Shown here in pieces: positions 32,498 to 42,861 of a stretch of DNA of 64,000 nt. Source of the stretch: Arion vulgaris (taxonomy: Eukaryota; Mollusca; Gastropoda; Stylommatophora; Arionidae). The notes beneath the pieces are model-generated. The model was not told the DNA's origin, made no database searches, and was given only the letters and a program-made list of their open reading frames with translations. Made by a program: the position numbers and the translations under genes. Positions within the stretch are counted from its first letter, which is position 1; each line of letters opens with the position of its first letter. The DNA is taken from the NCBI GenBank assembly GCA_020796225.1, contig CM036767.1, positions 10,093,927 to 10,157,926 of the forward strand, given 5' to 3'.

Positions 32498-32828
32498 TTT
32501 TTTTTTTTTTTCGTCCGCTTTCAACTCAGACGAAGTTTCATCTATGAAACTGATTTTTGCGTGAAAATCTGTTTTTCCAATTTCTTACAATGGCAGCAGC
32601 GTGCACATTGTAAATTACTTTACACTGGCAGCCGTGTGCTCAATGTACTCGTAATTAGTATTCCCTCGCCATACAGGCAGATTTTCTCCGACTTCAGAGG
32701 TACTCATGTTATCGTCCTGAGTAAGACCAGGCACTCGAACAAATGCCGGACAGTAGGTTCGAACCCGAGCTATGAGGCGTCTCACAGCTAGCAGGCCGAG
32801 CTACTATCAACTACTCTAGGCAGTCCCC
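32498..32828 (-). mobile_element. SINE-F
   Basis: The most complete copy. A 15-bp T run at about 32497-32511 (its poly(A) tail) is followed by TCGTCCGCTTTCAACTCAGA, ending at the head TCAACTACTCTAGGCAGTCC. Confidence 0.8.
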
Positions 32829-32941
32829 GATCCAATTGTTATAATCTTTGTGATAATATTTTTGGGATCTTAACAATTATTTCTATGCTTTCAGTGTTCT
32901 GACACTGTCTTACTGTCCCATAATTTAGTAACTAGGTCATC

Positions 32942-33375
32942 TTCTTCTTCACTTTTCAACTCCCAATGGAGCACAGGTCTTCAACAAACTTCTTCCAGCT
33001 CTTCCTCTCTTGCCATTCCTTCCAATTATTTCCACATCTTGGTAACTTTTTTAAATATCAGTCTCCGGCTCTCTTTTCCATGTATGTTGTGGCCTTCCCC
33101 TACTAATCTTTCCTTGCGGGTTCCAAAACAGGGCATCTCTTGCTATGCTTCCAGTCGGTCTTCTCAATCTGAGTCCTACTCGTCGCCATCGTCTCTCCCT
33201 TAGCGGTTTATCCACTGGCATCTGCTTAGTTCTTTCACTGAGTTCTTCATTCGTAATCTTATCATAACATCTCAGTCCCTCTATTCTACGTAAACATCCA
33301 TTTCTGAAGGTCTGTAGTTTTCTGGTGGTTTCTTTTGTTGTCTTCCATGTTGTATTTTTTGTGTAGATTCTTTGA
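32942..33375 (-). pseudogene. LINE L5 3' fragment
   Basis: Minus-strand [50 protein letters not shown] and RPQHTWKRE. The homologous copy is at 57820-58365. Confidence 0.8.
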
Positions 33376-33651
33376 CGATTTGGTATAATCACTGTCTTCT
33401 TCTTCTTCGTCTTCTTGCGTTCACTCGCTATGAATTCAGGCGTAATCAAGGTCCTTGGCATTTCTGACTCATTTTTGCGTGAAGGCATGCTTTCCTTATT
33501 ATCAGTGTCCCCGCTATTCAGGCGTGCCTTCTCCGACTTCAGAGGTAAATGTACAATCACTGTAAAAAAAAAAACATCTGCTGAGACTGAATGAAAAATT
33601 GTCAGATATATCTTCTTGATCTTCTTCGTTATATCAGATTATGTTGACGAT

Positions 33652-34085
33652 CTTGGACCTCTAGAAATTCCTTTTCTGAAAATGAATATTGTGGTATAAC
33701 CTTTACTGTACGTAGCCATCAACCACAGTAAACGAGTGGTCGATTTTATAGTCACCACTTATACGTTCAGTAGTTTACAATTGCTTTCGGTACGGATAAG
33801 TATATTTTTCATCATCATCAGGAGCCGTGCCGGTTGGCGTAGGCGATCATGGATCTCCATAAATCTCTGTCGTTGGTGTTTGCTATCAACTCAGATGTTG
33901 ACGCTCTACTGTACCATAAAGTCAGGCTATCCAACAATTTCTGTCTTCCTCTGTCTCGTCTACCCTCAATTTTACCGTTCGTAAAAATCAAAGTGAATTA
34001 ATTTGCTTCCAAACTAGCCCGCATCTGAGTTTGAATGATGAACTCTTGTGTTGTGATGAAGCTCACTACTGCTTAAGCTACAGAA
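33652..34085 (-). mobile_element. SINE-D, divergent, split by LINE L8
   Basis: A minus-strand copy matching the 31196 copy. It is interrupted at 33812-33962 by an L8 LINE 3' end; the SINE resumes with GTTCGTAAAAATC. Confidence 0.7.
33812..33962 (-). pseudogene. LINE L8-type 3' end inside SINE-D
   Basis: Minus-strand ANTNDRDLWRSMIAYANRHG followed by a stop and a TGATGATG tail. It is inserted in a divergent SINE-D. Confidence 0.72.
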
Positions 34086-34220
34086 TTCGTTTCTTGTTGA
34101 CTTTCATGAATTTGTTCTCTTGTATCCTTATGATTTGTTTCTTATGTCTAGAATTTAAGCCAAGGAACACCCCGATTAAGATAATAGCGAGTACATGTTG
34201 GTCATATCAGGACGTATAGG

Positions 34221-34468
34221 CGCCTGGGTGGTTACCGGGGCCAACATTTGGGGTGTAAAGAATAGAGCCATTGTAACCTGTTACGCATATCGTAAAAGGC
34301 GAGTAAGGAGGTTTGGCTGAAATCAGATGCACATTTCCTAAACGTGTAAAAGTCTATGCGTTTTGGGGCCTACTAAACCAATGTGCAACGTAACACGTTC
34401 TTGGTAAACATCAAACATATCACGAGTGATTAAAATTGGTCGTAAAGAACGAACGTAAAGAAGAAGAA
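34221..34468 (+). mobile_element. SINE-A
   Basis: A full-length plus-strand copy from CGCCTGGGTGGTTACCGGGG to AAAGAAGAAG. Flanks share only CGTATA, so the duplication is uncertain. Confidence 0.8.
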
Positions 34469-34711
34469 CGCGTATATGCCAACAAAAAGGGATTCAAATG
34501 TATAATCTATCAACTGACACGAAAACGAACTGTTTCACAACAGAAGGATATGTTAATGTCAAAGTGATTGATCAATCCATACTAACGCAACGGTTCCCAG
34601 CCAGTGGTACGCGTACCCCAGAGGGTACGGGTCGTTCAGAGGGATGCATAAAAAAATCAGATACTAGGGAGGGGGAACAAGGAACGTAAAAAAATGCTTA
34701 ACGATAGTTAT

Positions 34712-35092
34712 CAAGTTGAATGCATTTGAAAATAGATGTTTGCGAAAAATAATAAATATAAAATGGAACGAATTCAGAAGTGATGAAATCAGAGAAATGT
34801 CTAGTCAACCACTAGTGACAACTGTTATAAGAAAGAGAAGATGGAGATATGTTGTGCAAACCTTGAGGAGAAATGATCAACGAATATCAAAGCAGGTATT
34901 GAAGTGGGATACAAAGGGTTCAAGAAAGAGAGGACGACCTAAGGAGACACTGAAACGAACTTTGCTGAGAGAAGCAAGAAATATCAGTCTCAGTTTCATG
35001 GAGGAGATTGAGCGAGTTGGCCAGGTTAGAGCGGTATGGAGAAATTACTAACATGCTCTATGTAACGTATAACGGTACGAGAGGAATTATTA
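34712..35092 (+). pseudogene. LINE L3, 5'-truncated insertion with 14-bp TSD
   Basis: A 381-bp copy flanked by TTAACGATAGTTAT (34698-34711 and 35093-35106). Frame: LNAFENRCLRKIINIKWNEF to DRAVWRNY-like RAVWRNY, then the conserved tail. Over 90% similar to 28310-28675 by eye. Confidence 0.9.
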
Positions 35093-35499
35093 TTAACGAT
35101 AGTTATGGAAGCTCTAAGTTAGGACTGTATCTTGTATCGTGTGATCCTAGTTTCAAATAACTAAGTACATCAATGCACGCTCCACGATCTCACTAACAAC
35201 GTTTCTATCTGCTTGTCTTCTTCTTCTCTTCCACCATTTACTTCTTTATAGAAGTGTTGGGGGACGTAGTGATCTTGTGTGTGCTTGTTTTAAGGCACTT
35301 TGTTAGCCGATATTCATGTTCGTAAGGCTGTTCTTGATGTTGTCACTTCATCTTTGCTTGGTCTTCCTCCTGTTTTGTACTCATTATACTTTTTCTGTGT
35401 GGTTCTCTGTGGTATTTGCCAGTATATGTTTGAGCGTGAAGCATAGACATTTAACAAAACAGTCGAACAAAAATATATGTGATTTGGATACCATAATAA

Positions 35500-35700
35500 T
35501 AGCCATCCATCGCGCGCAATGATGACAACAGCCTCAGACGAGTACTGCTGAACTTCTCTTGTGTGTGTGGAGGTGACTGTAGAGTCCAATCCTAAAACAC
35601 AATCCCTACCACAGATGGGGCATACATGATCAAGGTTGGACATATGGGTGTTGTGCGCCCTGTATTGTCGAGCAGATTGCTGTCTCTGCACCCAAAAAGT
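35500..35700 (-). pseudogene. LINE C-terminal zinc-finger fragment (L9)
   Basis: Minus-strand HVCPICGRDCVLGLDSTVTS, the CxxCGRxC...H end typical of some LINE reverse transcriptases. It is isolated inside the 34588-35816 element. Confidence 0.65.
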
Positions 35701-36169
35701 ACGACAACTTTCAACTATCTTGCGTTCTTACAGCGACATTTGGCGATCTTGTGTAATATTTATAGAAATATATTTTAAAAGGGGGTACACAATTAGAAAA
35801 AGGTTGGGAATCACTGCTCTAGTAAAATGTATAACGCCTAATATTGTTCTCAATACAATGTGAATATCACATTTGTCATGATATATGTCGTGAAAAACTT
35901 GAAATCTGTCGAATACCTGTTACTGGAACGAAACACTTCGTTAGATTTACCACCTGAGTGATATTTATATCATCGTATTGATAATACCTGTCCCAGGTAA
36001 TATTAACCTTTTTCTCTTTAATACTGCCAGCTTCCTAAACAATGTTCCAGATGATAATTATGGAATGTATATGGACATGTTAAATATCACTTGTCATATT
36101 GTCCGCATAGAGATGGTACCAGCTAGTGAAATCTTTTTAACATATACGTCATGAACAATTCTACTTCTT

Positions 36170-36345
36170 CTTTGTCTGCGATCAACTTCTGCGATGCGAT
36201 TACTCCGGTATGTGTCATAAACAGGGCGGTGCGCTTGAGGTCTTCACCGGTTCCTCCATAGTTTGTCTTGTAGGGTTGTTTCTGTTGGTCAGATCTCTAT
36301 TCTCACACTACTCAGACTGGGGCAGTCTTGCAGCATGAACAATAT
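36170..36345 (-). pseudogene. LINE L7 C-terminal fragment
   Basis: Reverse complement of the 32117-32250 segment plus the LLQDCPSL motif just upstream. It shows what the 31.7-kb copy looked like before SINE-A inserted. Confidence 0.75.
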
Positions 36346-36850
36346 GTCATTCCTTGCTATTCTTTTGGATGTGGGAAAACCTACAAATCTGATCTGGTCA
36401 GATTGGATCACATCAGATCTGGAGAAAACCGAGGGAGGCTGCAGTGATACGTAATAAATTGGCGTTAAAGACAAAGACACGTATGTATCGTATCACATAT
36501 CATCATCAAATAGCTTGTCCTGAGCAGAACTTTGCCACCCCAATAATCCTCCGGAATTTCTCTCTCTAAGATGTCCTGCCTCTGCAGCCGTCATGTTCAA
36601 ACCATCAGTTACATGGTATCACATAAACAAGCAAAAAAGAATAATCAAATAATAAAACTTAAATAAAAAATTCAAAGTATCGACTATAAGTCTTCTTCAG
36701 GAAACATACAAACAAACACAAGGAATCCTAAATAAACTAAAGCATGGATCTAAATGATGAATTACTTCAGATATAAACGATGCATACCCACTTGCTATTT
36801 GTTTGTAATGTATATGAATAGTTTAAGCATATTTATTTCAAATGTTATCT

Positions 36851-36955
36851 TCTTCGAACGCTCCGTATCGACAACTTGTTAACCACTCTGTGTGATTTGT
36901 ATGTGATCTGAGCCTAAGAGCGACTGTACGTTGTGCCAGTTATGCGCCTACAAGT
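36851..36955 (-). mobile_element. SINE-B, 3' fragment
   Basis: The 3' 105 bp only, ending at TATGCGCCTACAAGT. This is a 5' truncation. Confidence 0.75.
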
Positions 36956-37086
36956 GGACAATCGGTTAGAGACAGGTTAATATTCAATAGAGGTATTCAA
37001 AAATAATGATATCAAAATTATACTGGAACTTCTATCTCCTCTAGTGAATCAAATATTTCAATGTTCGATCGGAGCCTGGCCTCAGG

Positions 37087-37816
37087 CACAGCTAACTTTA
37101 GATAATTAGGCCAGACAACTGACCGGAGATTCCTGATCTAGATCAGAGAAGGGAGATGGAGAATATAGATGTTTGATAGAACACTGCAAGTTTTTTTTGC
37201 AATTTTACTCAATTCTGTGAGTCTATGATTATTTATTAGTGAACAAAATTCATAATATTGATATTCCTTATTGTTAAGCTTAACTTGTTGCATAATATAA
37301 CTTCGATTTAGCATTTTGTGTTGATTTTAAAATGAATTCGTCTATATACACCAAAACTGGATGCGAGGTTACATGGTGTAGTTGTGGTCTGATTTCCCAT
37401 AATTCTTCCCCGAGTCAGAAGGCCCATAAGTTTATAGTTGGCTATACAAGGAGTACGTAGCAGTATTTCAGAGCTGGTTATTTTGTCATACCACTGACTT
37501 TTTCTTTCAGCTCTTTTACAATTTGAATCTACAACCGCATGTGTGTTGTCGGGGCTTGAAAGGGGAGCAAAGAATAGTAATACTGCGACATACGAGGCAT
37601 GTAATAAGATGCGACTGAGTTAGGGCCTAGGGAATACCCTAGTAAATAAAAAGCATAGCATAAATCGGATTTGATGGTCTGCTTTTAGTCGCACAACTGA
37701 CACAACGTACAATCGCTCTTAGATTCGGATCATTTACAAATCACAAAGATCGGTTAACATGTGGTCGATACGAAGCGTCGAAGCAGAAGAAACCCTTAAG
37801 TTTATAGTTGATTCTG
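37087..37816. mobile_element. 7-bp-TSD MITE, copy 3, with internal SINE-B
   Basis: Flanked by perfect CCTCAGG repeats (37080-37086 and 37817-37823). The element is split near its right end by a 356-bp insertion (37441-37796) carrying SINE-B and its own 14-bp duplication. Without that insertion the element is about 360 bp, like the others. Confidence 0.8.
37441..37796 (+). mobile_element. SINE-B with about 100 bp of extra 5' sequence, 14-bp TSD
   Basis: TAAGTTTATAGTTG at 37427-37440 and 37797-37810 encloses 356 bp. SINE-B proper starts near 37541. The first 100 bp do not match other SINE-B copies yet lie inside the same duplication. The host is MITE copy 3. Confidence 0.82.
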
Positions 37817-37964
37817 CCTCAGGTGAGTTACCTGTTTCTGAAGAAAGATCCTCTCCCGGATGTAATACCTACCATAGTTCACAGTTCAATGAACACGTGA
37901 TGTAAAAAAGTTGTTTCAAGTATTTTTACTATTAAAAAAAAATTGTATTTATGTTTATATAATT

Positions 37965-38400
37965 CATTGAATGATAGAATATGTTGTAGGGGTGGAGAAC
38001 TTGGATTGTAGGGATGGTGAGCTTGGATTGTAGGGATGGTGAGCTTGGGTGCTGTGTACTTCCTTGATCCGAAAAAACAAATAGACAAATACGGGATTCG
38101 AACCACTTACCTCATTTCTTCGACACCCATTCCCTAGCCTAGCAATACGAACGTCCTTACGAATCAAACTAGAATGGCTCGCTGGTTATGTTCGTAAGGA
38201 CGCTGTATGCTAGGCTAGGCGATGGGTGTCGATGAAATGCGGTAAGTGGTTCAAATCCTGTGTTTGTCTTTTTTGTTTTGTTGGGAAGCTCTTAATACCT
38301 GTACACTGTTTATTTGTTGATCATATTCGTTGTTTCCTCTGGAGTTCTTGTTAAAAAAACTCCATGTTCTCAACTTCCTTGATCCGGAAAGTTATTCTTA
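37965..38400. mobile_element. Head-to-head pair of tRNA-like SINE heads forming a large inverted repeat
   Basis: The arms at about 38090-38157 and 38189-38265 are inverted copies, each with CGTAAGGACG, GCTAGGCTAGG and a B-box-like GTGGTTCGAATCC / GTGGTTCAAATCC. About 30 bp separate them. Beyond the left arm is a short 22-bp tandem repeat (GGATTGTAGGGATGGTGAGC, 3 copies). Confidence 0.65.
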
Positions 38401-38698
38401 CAAGAACTATGATCCTGGTAGGGACGGACACCAATGTCAGACATATTTAAGGATGCAGCTTCAGACAATATGTGACCTCCTGGTTGGGGAAGGGGCTGAA
38501 AACTCATGTCTGTAAAAAGAAAGTTATGGAAGCGGAAGCAAGAGACACAAACACGTTTGAAAAATTCCAAAATACAATATGTCTGACATACAATTCAATT
38601 AATAGAAATGCGACGAAACGGCATCATTGAATTTTTGTGTGGAAGCTTTATGTGTCAAACGGACATGATAAACAGATTCAACAAAAGTAATGCTTTCT

Positions 38699-39029
38699 TA
38701 TTCTTCTTCTTTGCATTCGTTCTTTACAACCAATTTTAATCACTCTTTGTGATATGTTTGATCTTTGTCAAGAACGTGTATACGTTGCACATTGGTTTGG
38801 TAGGCCCCTAAACACATAGACTTCTACACGTTTAGGACATGTGCATCCGATTTCATCCAAACCTCCTTAGGCGCCTCTTACGACATGCGTGGCAGGTAAC
38901 AGTGGTTCTATTCTTTACACCCCAAATGTAGGCCCGGGAACTGCTCGGGTGTAATGAATGATTGTTAGGACCATCATCATTGCACTTCGGTGAGTCACCA
39001 TGCGTCTCTCGGACACCTGTCGCTCAGGT
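38699..39029 (-). mobile_element. SINE-A with a 5' SINE-G extension, one 12-bp TSD
   Basis: GTAATGCTTTCT occurs at 38687-38698 and 39030-39041. Between them lie a complete SINE-A (38699-38952, minus strand) and, upstream of its 5' end, 77 bp that match the 3' part of repeat family G (CACTTCGGTGAGTCACCATG). The duplication encloses both, so they moved as one unit. Confidence 0.82.
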
Positions 39030-39293
39030 GTAATGCTTTCTATTTTCACATTTCAAGAATGTAAACTTTATCACTAACCCCACCAAAATATATTGTTATC
39101 TTGTCAATTCTTCCCATCTGATATGACAGAATCTAAATCATATTTTCTTCTATTTTCTTACAAAATGATGATATATATATTTTATATCTTTGTTGTTATA
39201 CAGAATCGTTTTTATCGCGTCAATCTACTTTCTACATTTGAACATGAAAATAATTATTTAGTAACAAAATAGCCTATTCACATTTCTTCAAAA

Positions 39294-39300
<7 letters not shown>

Positions 39301-39342
<42 letters not shown>
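39301..39342. repeat. CT microsatellite
   Basis: A 42-bp CT run. Smaller CT/AG runs occur near 14930, 26710, 47188-47245 and 58850. TCAA runs occur at 7504-7530 and 14851-14888, and a GATGAT run at 61196-61250. Confidence 0.9.
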
Positions 39343-39343
<1 letters not shown>

Positions 39344-39500
39344 GCATGCGACGCCCTTGTCGCTTATATATATTCATATATTCTGCAAATAATTTCTCTA
39401 TACCACTCTGTCCTGTGCAACTCTCAATATCCTACATGGAAATGAGCCTAACACCTCTTGCCTCCCGTAGCAAAGTTCGGTCCGGTTTCCTAGGCGCCCT
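39342..39500 (-). pseudogene. LINE L3-like 3' fragment
   Basis: A minus-strand end of an L3 relative (GCAAATAATTTCTCTATACC, CACTCTGTCCTGTGCAACTC). It begins right after a CT microsatellite at 39301-39342. Confidence 0.6.
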
Positions 39501-39559
39501 TTCCATTCCAAATCATCAGCCTCCCTACCAAATCCCCGCCCTGATACTCTCTGATCATC

Positions 39560-39800
39560 TCAGAGTATGCCCAACACATATCATCATCAAGTAGCTTGTC
39601 CCTTCCGGAACTTGGCTCCCATGACAGCAGTCCTGAAAACTCTCTGTTCTGTGCAAGTTGACTGGCGTCAACAGCAGTCATTCTCAAATCATCAATGACA
39701 TCCTGCACGCATCGTCTTCTAATTCTTCCTCTCGTTCTTCTTCTAGGCACCATTCCTTCCAAAATTAATTTTTCCAGGCACTCATGTCGTTTGATGTGTC
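39560..39800 (-). pseudogene. LINE L2-like 3' fragment
   Basis: RRRCVQDVIDDLRMTAVDAS and QLAQNREF, then a frameshifted end. The same tail occurs in plus orientation at 62800-62930. An L3 piece adjoins at 39342-39500. Confidence 0.75.
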
Positions 39801-40004
39801 CGAAATACTTAATTTTCCTTGTTTTTCATGCTTTCCAACACATATACAGTCTCTCATTCTAACAAGAATTGTCCCTTGTGGTTGACCAGACATTTTTCTG
39901 ATCTCATCACTCTTTCAACATAGGACATCAACAAATACACACAATTCTTCTATATTCTTGGCTGTCCACGTTATTGTGTTACATCTTAACTAATTTCTTG
40001 CAGT

Positions 40005-40166
40005 TCTTGTTCTACTGTTCTCCTCCAGGTCGTTTTGGGTCTTCGATGTTTTTGTTTACCTTCCAGTGTCAATCTCAGTGCAGTTTTCGTGACAGTCGCA
40101 ATGCGTTTTACATGTTAGATTCGTCTCAAGCGTCTCTTTTGCATGATGATACCCGTATTCTCTTTC
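40005..40166 (-). pseudogene. LINE L4 fragment, interrupted by SINE-B
   Basis: A minus-strand piece of the L4 tail (collinear with about 29480-29640). SINE-B was inserted at its GTATTCTCTTTC. Confidence 0.7.
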
Positions 40167-40418
40167 CGCCCGTATGGTGTCGGACCCGCAAAGGAAGCAA
40201 AGAATAGTACCACTGCGACCTACAAGGCATGTCGTAAGAGGCGACTGAGATAGGGGCATAGAAAAGTTACCAAGTAAAAAAAGCACTGCAAAAATCGGAT
40301 TGGCTGGCCTACTTGTAGGCTCATAACCGGCACAACGTACACGCGCTCTTAGGCTCAGATCACATACAGATCACACAGAGTGGTTAATAAGTGGTCGATA
40401 AGGAGCGTTTGAAGAAGA
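40167..40418 (+). mobile_element. SINE-B inserted in LINE L4, 12-bp TSD
   Basis: Flanked by GTATTCTCTTTC (40155-40166) and GTATTCTATTTC (40419-40430), matching at 11 of 12. L4 sequence lies before the first repeat. Confidence 0.85.
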
Positions 40419-40467
40419 GTATTCTATTTCTGACACTGTTTAACAAGTTCTTATCCTATCAGATGGC

Positions 40468-40587
40468 AGAAAAAGCCACAGATTCCCCAGATTTACGGTG
40501 TTCGTGGCACCGAACAGAAGGTTACGATGTCCATGGCACCGAGCCAAAGAGCTGAAAAGCTCAAGTGCTTCTGGATCGGGAAAAAAC
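40468..40587 (+). mobile_element. SINE-C, 3' fragment
   Basis: The 3' 120 bp with the A-rich tail (GGATCGGGAAAAAAC). The tRNA-like head is missing. Confidence 0.75.
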
Positions 40588-40639
40588 AACTCCTACAAGA
40601 TATTCCCAAGTATTCCCACTCATATCCACCCAGGTATAC

Positions 40640-41008
40640 CACCGACCAATTCTAGATAACTAGGCCATACAAGTGACCGGGGAATCCCTGACCTAGATCA
40701 GAGAAGCGGCTGGAAAATATAGATGTTTGATAGAACAAAACACTGCAAGCTTTTTTCAATTTTACTCAATTTTGTGAGTCTATGGTTATTTATTGGTGAC
40801 AAATATTTATAATATTGATATTCCTTATTGTTAAACTAAACTTGTTGTATAATATAACTTCGATTTAGCATTTTGTGTTGATTTTAAAATGAATTCGTCT
40901 ATAAACACCAAAACTGGGAAAGCAGCAAGGTCACGTGGTGTAGTTGTGGTCTGATTTCCTATAATTCTTACCTGAGTCCAATTGCCCATAAGTTTATAGT
41001 TGGCTCTG
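40640..41008. mobile_element. 7-bp-TSD MITE, copy 4
   Basis: A 369-bp copy in the same orientation as 37087 and 42862. Flanks GGTATAC (40633-40639) and TGTATAC (41009-41015) match at 6 of 7 positions. The 12-bp array at 41048 begins about 40 bp past its right end. Confidence 0.75.
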
Positions 41009-41047
41009 TGTATACCCAAGTGTCTTTAATTTTATCCTCCCAGGTAG

Positions 41048-41512
41048 GTTCGACAGTAGACCGACAGTAGACCGACAGTAGACCCGACAGTATGCCCGAC
41101 AGTATGCCGACAGTATGCCCGACAGTAGACCCGACAGTATGCCCGACAGTATGCCCGACAGTATGCCCGACAGTAGGCCCGACAGTAGACCCGACAGTAT
41201 GCCCGACAGTAGACCCGACAGTATGCCCGACAGTAGACCCGACAGTATGCCCGACAGTATGCCCGACAGTAGACCCGACAGTATGCCCGACAGTAGACCC
41301 GACAGTATGCCCGACAGTAGACCCGACAGTATGCCCGACAGTAGACCCGACAGTAGACCCGACAGTAGACCCGACAGTATGCCCGACAGTATGCCCGACA
41401 GTAGACCCGACAGTATGCCCGACAGTATGCCCGACAGTAGGCCCGACAGTAGACCCGACAGTATGCCCGACAGTAGACCCGACAGTATGCCCGACAGTAT
41501 GCCCAACAATAT
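41048..41512. repeat. 12-bp minisatellite
   Basis: About 38 copies of CCCGACAGTATG or CCCGACAGTAGA. The two variants are interleaved irregularly. Because 12 is a multiple of three, several frames are open on both strands, giving spurious 156-193-residue frames. Confidence 0.95.
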
Positions 41513-41689
41513 GCCCAATTATTTTCATAAGAAGTCTTCCTATAAGCCGAGACGGAAAGAAACGAAAGTTGAAATATACAATTAAGAATAAGACTATAAT
41601 GTGTACAATACAAATTTAAAACAACTGTACAGATATCAATAATGATTTAAGTTACAATTTGATCATGTATAAGTGAAATATATCTCAAG

Positions 41690-42330
41690 TAGTAGCTTGT
41701 TCCTTGTGGAACGTCGCATTCATCACAGCCCGCCTGATAAGCTATCTGTCTCTTGCAAGTTCTCCTGCCTTCCAGCGTCATGTTCAAGGTTTCTTTGATG
41801 TCCTGCTGCCATCTTCGTCTTGGTCGTCCCTGCTTCGTTTTCCAGGAACCATATCTTCCATTACCTTTCTCTCCAGATCACTGTGGCGTTTAATGTGACC
41901 AAAATATTTCATCTTCCAGGACATGATGTTATTTATGAGCTAATGCTCCTTGTAAGATGTCTTTGTTTCTTTTCTTATCTATCCAGAATGTTCTAAGAAC
42001 TTTTCTATAGCACCGTGTTTCAAAAGCTTCAATTTGGTTCTTTAATGTTTGTGTTATGGTCCACGATTCGCATCTATATGGTACCTCAGGAAATATTGCA
42101 TGTTCTCAGAAGTCTTACTTTTATTTCTTTGCTTGTGTCATGCCATAGTTTCTTCATGCTGACCACCCTCTGGAAAGCCATGGCTAGCATTATTCTAACT
42201 TCGTTCGTACAATCTCCATTGTTGGCTATTATAGAGCCAAGATATTCCAAATCTGTGACATTCTGAATGTTTTCATTATTGATGGTAATTTTGTGTTGAG
42301 ATTTTACTTTGTCATAATATATCTACTACA
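41690..42330 (-). pseudogene. LINE L2 3' fragment
   Basis: A minus-strand tail: ITINNENIQNVTDLEYLGSI, YRCESWTITQTLKNQIEAFE, GRPRRRWQQDIKETLNMT. Mostly collinear with 26050-26450. Confidence 0.8.
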
Positions 42331-42766
42331 GTGTATTGTGTAAAGGGAGATAAATAACATCGTTGAAAAATGAAGTTTAGTATTTATGAGAGCTCCTCCC
42401 GGATGTTTAATTGGTCTGGTAACTTATAATAGAAAATTTGTGAAAACCTATACTGGAGACGACACGTACGTATTACAGTGAGCTATATTGACACACCTAT
42501 TTATACACACCTATTTATGGTGTATTTTTATAATATAGAACATTCTGTAGCCACTCAGACTGAAAATAATTGTTACGGACGGCATTCTCAGATGAAGGGA
42601 CTCTCCGCAGGTGCTGCTGTGTATGTGCTCTGATGATGTTATTCTCAGTTAGTTGAAAAGAACCATACGTCTATGAGGGAAAAAGTGATGTAAAGATGTT
42701 AAATCTAACCAGATTTCCTTTGCTATCATGGATATACACATAAATAAACACACACAGCTATAATAA
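42331..42766. other. No feature recognised
   Basis: Contains a short ACACACCTATTTAT duplication (about 42494-42520) and otherwise unique-looking DNA. Confidence 0.4.
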
Positions 42767-42797
42767 TTCCTCTCGTACCGTTATACGTTACACAGCT
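42767..42797 (-). mobile_element. Orphan L3 3' tail, about 30 bp
   Basis: CCTCTCGTACCGTTATACGT is the reverse complement of the conserved L3 tail, with a TAATAATT repeat beside it. An extremely 5'-truncated insertion is the simplest reading. Confidence 0.6.
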
Positions 42798-42861
42798 ATA
42801 CACACACATAACTGAACATACACAGTTATACACACACATAACTGAACATACACAGCTACAC

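Larger units (their letters stand above)
34588..35816. mobile_element. Non-autonomous DNA element with GGTTCCCA-type ends, carrying LINE insertions
   Basis: Ends CAACGGTTCCCAGCC (34588) and (inverted) CAGTGATTCCCAACC (35816) are of the CAGNGGTTCCCAACC type common in animal hAT elements, with GTACCCC/GGGGGTAC subterminal sequences. The interior contains LINE L3 (34712-35092, with 14-bp TSD) and a LINE zinc-finger fragment (35500-35700). I see no convincing 8-bp flanking duplication. Confidence 0.5.

Noticed and set aside
40968..41613. Several 156-193-residue frames on both strands
   Set aside because: All come from the 12-bp array.
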